From assembly GCA_964470845.1 (NCBI GenBank), contig CAYYEL010000001.1:23998-87997 (forward strand): a stretch of DNA of 64,000 nucleotides. Direction: 5' to 3'. The translations under genes and the position numbers were made by a program. How positions within the stretch are numbered: the stretch's first letter is position 1; every line of letters starts with the position of its first letter. This DNA is from HGM04593 sp964470845 (lineage in GTDB: Bacteria; Bacteroidota; Bacteroidia; Bacteroidales; Bacteroidaceae). Positions 60,267-64,000 of the stretch are shown here, piece after piece. The notes under the pieces are model-generated. The model made no database searches, had not been told where the DNA came from, and saw only the letters and a program-made list of their open reading frames with translations.

Positions 60267-61163
60267 CTATTTTCGCCCGAATATTGAGAAGTGAACGTAG
60301 CGCTTGGGGTTCTCGCGCAGGTTCTTCAGTAACTCTGTGGCGGCCTCGCAAGTGCCGTTGAGATTATTGTAGAGTGCGCTGTCTTTCAGTAACATTCCCA
60401 TTGTGCCCTCGCCGTTATTCAGTGTTGCTGTCAACTGTTGGATGTTGCATAGGGTGCTGTCTAATGTTGCCACTAACTTTTTGTAATCGACCTCGCTCAG
60501 TTGTGAACTTACGGCGAGCATATCGTCCTCGATTTTTATCATACGGTCGGTGATTTGTGGAACGTCGTTGGCAAGCAGTCTGTTCAAGGAGGTTGTAGTG
60601 GTGGTGAGCTCGCTTGTGAGACGCTCGACATTGTCTATGGATGCTGTCAGCGAGGGGTCGGCCAGTATTGTGTTAAGTGAGGTTAGTATGGAATCGACCT
60701 TGGGCATTATGGAGTTAAAGGCGGGCATTATCTTGTCGGCAGCCTCGCCTGCAATTCCTTTGTCGAGAATACCGGTGAGTGTGTCGCCCGGTGCAAGATA
60801 TTCGTTGCTGCGCGAGAGGGTTATTCCAAGGTCGGCGCCCCCAAGCATATGTGTTGTAATGCGTGCGATGCTGCCTTTAGGGATTCTTATCCTTTTGTCA
60901 ACCTCAATCTCGACTATAATATTGTCCATTTGGTTAAAGTCGCATTGAATGTTGCGTACGTTCCCGGCTTTGTAACCATTGAGATAGACGGGGCTTGAGC
61001 CGACAAGTTGGCTGACGTCGCTAAATTTTACATAGTAGGTTTCGCCTGCCTTGAATAGGTCTATTCCTTTGAAGAAATTTATAAGAAAATATACAAGCAA
61101 CAGTGCTGAAACACCGATTGCTCCTATGAAGAATTCTTTTGTGAAAAGTTTTTTCTTTGCCAT
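60267..61163 (-). CDS. MlaD/MCE-domain lipid transport protein
   Basis: 298 residues. One N-terminal membrane anchor ('FFIGAIGVSALLLVYFLINFF'), an MCE domain (about 38-115, 'YYVKFSDVSQLVGSSPVYLNGYKAGNVRNIQCDFN'), then a long helical part (about 150-290). Binds phospholipid for transport between inner and outer membranes. It is 58 bases after the amidase gene; the usual mlaE/mlaF genes are not adjacent. Confidence 0.92.
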   Translation of the reverse strand: MAKKKLFTKEFFIGAIGVSALLLVYFLINFFKGIDLFKAGETYYVKFSDVSQLVGSSPVYLNGYKAGNVRNIQCDFNQMDNIIVEIEVDKRIRIPKGSIARITTHMLGGADLGITLSRSNEYLAPGDTLTGILDKGIAGEAADKIMPAFNSIMPKVDSILTSLNTILADPSLTASIDNVERLTSELTTTTTSLNRLLANDVPQITDRMIKIEDDMLAVSSQLSEVDYKKLVATLDSTLCNIQQLTATLNNGEGTMGMLLKDSALYNNLNGTCEAATELLKNLRENPKRYVHFSIFGRK

Positions 61164-61221
61164 ATTGTAGCTTTAATGTTATTTAAGCCCCTCTCTGTCT
61201 TTAGGTTTTTTAGGTGGCCTA

Positions 61222-62397
61222 TTACTGTTTTTTGTTTGTTATAGTGTTGATGTTTACGCGTTTGCCGTCTTTGAATGCGACGATAAATGCATCTTTGAAT
61301 TTTTTTGATAATCTGCGGCGCAGGCTCTCAATCTCGTTGTAATTGGTCGATTCTCCGCAGGTGTATTTATAAACACCTTTCTCGCAGTAGTAGTTTGCCT
61401 TTTCGCCTTTAAAGCGTTTGTCGTTGCTGCTCAACTTTTTACCCGAAGTCAATATTTGTACTTTGAATATAGGTGCCGAAGTGTTGTCCGAGCCACTTTT
61501 TGCTGTTTCTGCTGATTCTACTGATTGTGTGGCGGGGGGTGTTTGTTGTTGAGGCTCTTCGTCTTTTTGACGTGGAGCTTCTGTTGTTGTCGATGATGTT
61601 GTGTTGTCTATTTTGGTTTTTTTATACTCTTCGTAATAGTTGCAGAATCCCTCGAATATGCCTTTGGCAAGCTGTGATTGTCCGTTGCTCGATGATAGGA
61701 ACTTCTCTTCGGTCGGGTTCGAGATGAATCCAAGCTCAACCAATATGCTGGGCATTGCTGTTTGGTGCAGTACAAGGAATCCGGCCGACGAGACGCCTCT
61801 ATTCGATAGTTTGCTGCGCTTTACCATTCGGTTCTGAATGTGCTCGGCGCAAGAGATACTTTTCTCCATATCGTGTCCGCGCAGAAGCTCGAATATTATA
61901 TAGCTCTCGGTCGAGCGGGGGTCGAATCCCTCGTAGGTAGCCTCGAAATTCTCCTCTTGCAGAATTACTTCATTCTCGTATTTTGCAGCTGCAAGTGCCT
62001 CGGCACTGCTTCCCGAACCGAGTGTGAATGTCTCGCAACCACGTGCCGAACGATTCTTTGAGGCGTTTGTGTGTATCGATACAAAAAGGTCGGCCTTGGC
62101 TTTGTTGGCTATGTTGGCACGCTGTTTCAGTGGAATAAAAACGTCTTTTGAACGTGTGTATATTATTCTTACTTCGGGGTATTTATCGCTTACTAATTTT
62201 CCGAATGCTTTTGCAACGTTTAGGTTTATCGTTTTTTCGCGGTTGCCTTTTTTGCCTATTGCGCCGGGGTCTTTTCCACCGTGTCCGGCATCAATTACAA
62301 GGGTATATTGCGCCTTACCTTTTTGGGCATACACTGCTGTCGTGTCCATTAACGGCAGTAGCATAAAAAATAGTAGAGCGTGTAATATTCTTGTCAT
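61222..62397 (-). CDS. N-acetylmuramoyl-L-alanine amidase with SPOR-like tail
   Basis: 391 residues. Signal peptide ('ALLFFMLLPLMDTTAVYAQ'), Amidase_3 domain (about 30-240) with zinc ligands in 'VIDAGHGGKDPGAIG', the 'NREKTINLNVAKAF' glutamate, and 'FVSIHTNAS', then 'ILVELGFISNPTEEKFL'. A Thr/Pro/Gln linker leads to a C-terminal SPOR-like domain ('FKVQILTSGKKL...YKYTCGESTNYNEIESLRR') that would target it to septal peptidoglycan. It cleaves the bond between MurNAc and L-Ala. Eighteen bases after leuB. Confidence 0.94.
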   Translation of the reverse strand: MTRILHALLFFMLLPLMDTTAVYAQKGKAQYTLVIDAGHGGKDPGAIGKKGNREKTINLNVAKAFGKLVSDKYPEVRIIYTRSKDVFIPLKQRANIANKAKADLFVSIHTNASKNRSARGCETFTLGSGSSAEALAAAKYENEVILQEENFEATYEGFDPRSTESYIIFELLRGHDMEKSISCAEHIQNRMVKRSKLSNRGVSSAGFLVLHQTAMPSILVELGFISNPTEEKFLSSSNGQSQLAKGIFEGFCNYYEEYKKTKIDNTTSSTTTEAPRQKDEEPQQQTPPATQSVESAETAKSGSDNTSAPIFKVQILTSGKKLSSNDKRFKGEKANYYCEKGVYKYTCGESTNYNEIESLRRRLSKKFKDAFIVAFKDGKRVNINTITNKKQ

Positions 62398-62415
62398 TGC
62401 CGTGTTGCGTTTAGG

Positions 62416-63489
62416 TTATTTGTTGTTGATGTAATTGACAATCCAGTCGCCCACCTCTTTCGTACCGTAAGGTTGGGCTTCTTGTACCTGAATGTCGGCA
62501 GTGCGTACGTTGGCTTTCATTGAGGCGTCAACGGCTTCGCGTATGAGACGTCCCTCGTTCATTAGTCCGAAGGCATACTCGAACATCATTGCTGCCGAGA
62601 GTATTGTGGCAAGCGGGTTGGCAATGTTTTTTCCTGCTGCTTGTGGCCAAGAGCCGTGAATGGGCTCGAAGAGTGATGTGTGCACGCCTATTGAGGCCGA
62701 GGGCAGCAGACCTAATGAGCCTGTTATTACAGAGCCTTCATCGGTAAGTATGTCGCCAAACATATTTTCTGTTACCATTACATCGAATGATGAGGGCCAT
62801 TGTATGAGGCGCATTGCTGCATTATCGACGAACATAAATTCGGTTTCGACCTCGGGATATTGCGGGGCAATCTCCTTGGCAACCTCGCGCCACAAACGCG
62901 ACGTTGCAAGTACGTTGGCTTTGTCGATGACTGTAACTTTTTTGCGGCGTTTCATTGCATATTCGTAGGCCAGCTTTACGATGCGGTGAATCTCGTCGCG
63001 GGTATATACGCAGGTGTCGTAGGCTGTGTTACCATCCTCGCTGCGTCCTTGCGGACGTCCGAAGTACAGGCCGCCGGTGAGCTCGCGTATGCACATAAAA
63101 TCGGTGTCTTTAACAATGTCGGGACGCAGGGGGGACTGATGTGCGAGTGCTTCAAATGTGGTTACGGGACGCAGATTGGCGTAGAGACCCAGCTTTTTGC
63201 GCATAGCCAAAAGCCCCTGCTCGGGACGTACTGTGGCCGAGGGGTTGTTGTCGAAGCGTAGGTCGCCCACTGCTCCGAAAAGCACTGCGTCGCTGTTCAT
63301 ACACAACTCGTGTGTTTCGTCGGGGTAGGGGTTGCCTGTCGCATCTATTGCGCAAGCGCCTACAAGGGCACTCTTGTAGCTTAGTGTGTGCCCGAATTTG
63401 TTGCACACGGCTTTTGTAACTTTTAAAGCTTGTTCTATTATCTCGGGGCCTATTCCGTCGCCCGGAAGTACTGCTATATTAAGATTCAT
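62416..63489 (-). CDS. leuB: 3-isopropylmalate dehydrogenase
   Basis: A 357-residue enzyme of leucine synthesis. 'IAVLPGDGIGPEIIEQAL' at the N terminus, 'RPEQGLLAMRKKLGLYANLRPV', 'CIRELTGGLYFGRPQGR', 'VFVDNAAMRLIQWPSSFDVMVTENMFGDILTDEGSVITGSLGLLPSASIG' and 'EPIHGSWPQAAGKNIANPLA'. In many Bacteroidales it closes a leuACDB operon; here nothing coding lies in the 511 bases upstream in the window, so the link to leuACD cannot be checked. Confidence 0.97.
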   Translation of the reverse strand: MNLNIAVLPGDGIGPEIIEQALKVTKAVCNKFGHTLSYKSALVGACAIDATGNPYPDETHELCMNSDAVLFGAVGDLRFDNNPSATVRPEQGLLAMRKKLGLYANLRPVTTFEALAHQSPLRPDIVKDTDFMCIRELTGGLYFGRPQGRSEDGNTAYDTCVYTRDEIHRIVKLAYEYAMKRRKKVTVIDKANVLATSRLWREVAKEIAPQYPEVETEFMFVDNAAMRLIQWPSSFDVMVTENMFGDILTDEGSVITGSLGLLPSASIGVHTSLFEPIHGSWPQAAGKNIANPLATILSAAMMFEYAFGLMNEGRLIREAVDASMKANVRTADIQVQEAQPYGTKEVGDWIVNYINNK

Positions 63490-64000
63490 ATTATATGTGG
63501 CTGCTCAAATTTTTTGAATAGTATATTAAAACCGGATAAAGTGCTTTTTTGGCTTGTTATAGTCTGTTTTTGCGTTTTTTTCTTTAAAATTTGAATAATT
63601 CACTATTACACTGTTTTTAAAGTCGTAAAATCTGCTAAAAACAATCCTGAAACAACGGCAAAAGAAATTTTAAACGGCTTCTGAATTTTTGCAAAAATTT
63701 ATATGTAAACTCTTTGCTGCGAAAAAGTTTTCGGCAAAATTACAGAATATCTTCGGATTTATCAAATTATAATAAATTTTTAATATTAGAGGCTGTTTAA
63801 AATTTATATCGACAAGTTTTTATAGGACAAGGATATAATGTTTTTTAAGGGCGTATAGCGGGCTATGCAGCCGCAAAAAGAGAAAAACAGATGTTTTTGA
63901 ATATAAAACGGCGATACAGAAAAACGGGTTTCTATGTATTTTATAACACTACTGTCCACTAAAAATTGTGGACGATTAAAAATTAAATAAACTTGGTTCA
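63490..64000. other. AT-rich gene-free end of the window; possible mobile-element edge
   Basis: 511 bases without a convincing gene. No promoter with good spacing was found for leuB. From about 63792 ('GAGGCTGTTTAAAA') the composition changes, with GC-rich patches ('GGGCGTATAGCGGGC'), and a GTCCAC/GTGGAC inverted repeat lies at 63954-63973. The sequence style suggests the outer part of an insertion sequence whose transposase would lie beyond the window, but no transposase fragment is visible. Confidence 0.3.

Noticed and set aside
63490..63800. A leucine attenuator peptide before leuB
   Set aside because: No short frame with a run of leucine codons and no terminator/antiterminator pair was found.
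1..64000. CRISPR arrays, prophage genes, rRNA genes
   Set aside because: No regularly spaced direct repeats, phage structural genes or rRNA-like sequences were seen on reading both strands.

Overview
The window is a stretch of ordinary chromosomal core genome from a member of the Bacteroidales (phylum Bacteroidota). Four things support this. Many predicted starts are preceded by the Bacteroidetes -7 promoter element (TAnnTTTG or TAnnTTCG), and Shine-Dalgarno sites are mostly absent. The gene families are typical of the group: GH3-like protein, MG2-domain surface protein, Dabb protein, ExbB/ExbD/ExbD set, YtrA-type GntR, LpxK-PunA-ThiL cluster, and type IX-secretion-like C-terminal tails. Methylmalonyl-CoA mutase (MutA/MutB) and a fused pyruvate:ferredoxin oxidoreductase suggest an anaerobic, probably propionate-forming metabolism. 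I cannot place it below order level from the sequence alone. No phage, CRISPR array, rRNA or complete insertion sequence is visible.

Layout. 0-7.5 kb: DUF2007 protein, frr-rsgA, asd, tcdA-lolD, a small exported DUF4890-like protein and an ABC-F ATPase. 7.5-17.3 kb: a 1282-residue exported MG2-domain protein fused to Sel1 repeats, then a complete tripartite RND efflux operon (outer membrane factor, adaptor, pump). 17.4-23.8 kb: a small unknown gene, then the run mutA-mutB-topB. 23.9-29 kb: a secreted endonuclease I with a sorting tail, an InaA/WaaP-like kinase, and the operon MATE-cytidylate kinase-like-YfcE-like. 29-35.3 kb: mnmA-xseA-xseB, then ilvE-trmB-Dabb-mrp, then a 66-residue XRE regulator enclosed by two strong hairpins. 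35.3-38.5 kb: lpxK-punA-thiL-Imm17-like on the minus strand. 38.8-41.4 kb: tRNA-Ser(GGA) and the exbB-exbD-exbD transport-energising operon. 41.5-42.8 kb: thyA-folA. 43-50.8 kb: rsmF-dsbD and GH3-lipoprotein-DUF3108. 50.9-54.2 kb: an ABC exporter operon that ends in its own YtrA-type GntR regulator. 54.5-60 kb: nifJ and a GHL10-type glycoside hydrolase. 60-63.5 kb: leuB-amidase-mlaD and a hidden 57-residue gene. The last 0.5 kb is AT-rich and non-coding and may be the edge of a mobile element.

Several start codons were moved downstream of the longest open frame because a -7 element or the natural N terminus of the family lies inside the longer version. The strongest new observations are: an AGTGTA-N12-TACACT operator directly over the predicted transcription start of the GntR/ABC operon; the MG2-Sel1 fusion; the hidden small gene; the perfect 5'-leader hairpin in front of the InaA-like kinase; and the Imm17-like 'immunity' gene sitting without a toxin in a core metabolic cluster. 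I did not find a large unknown system, and most of the window is well-conserved housekeeping DNA.
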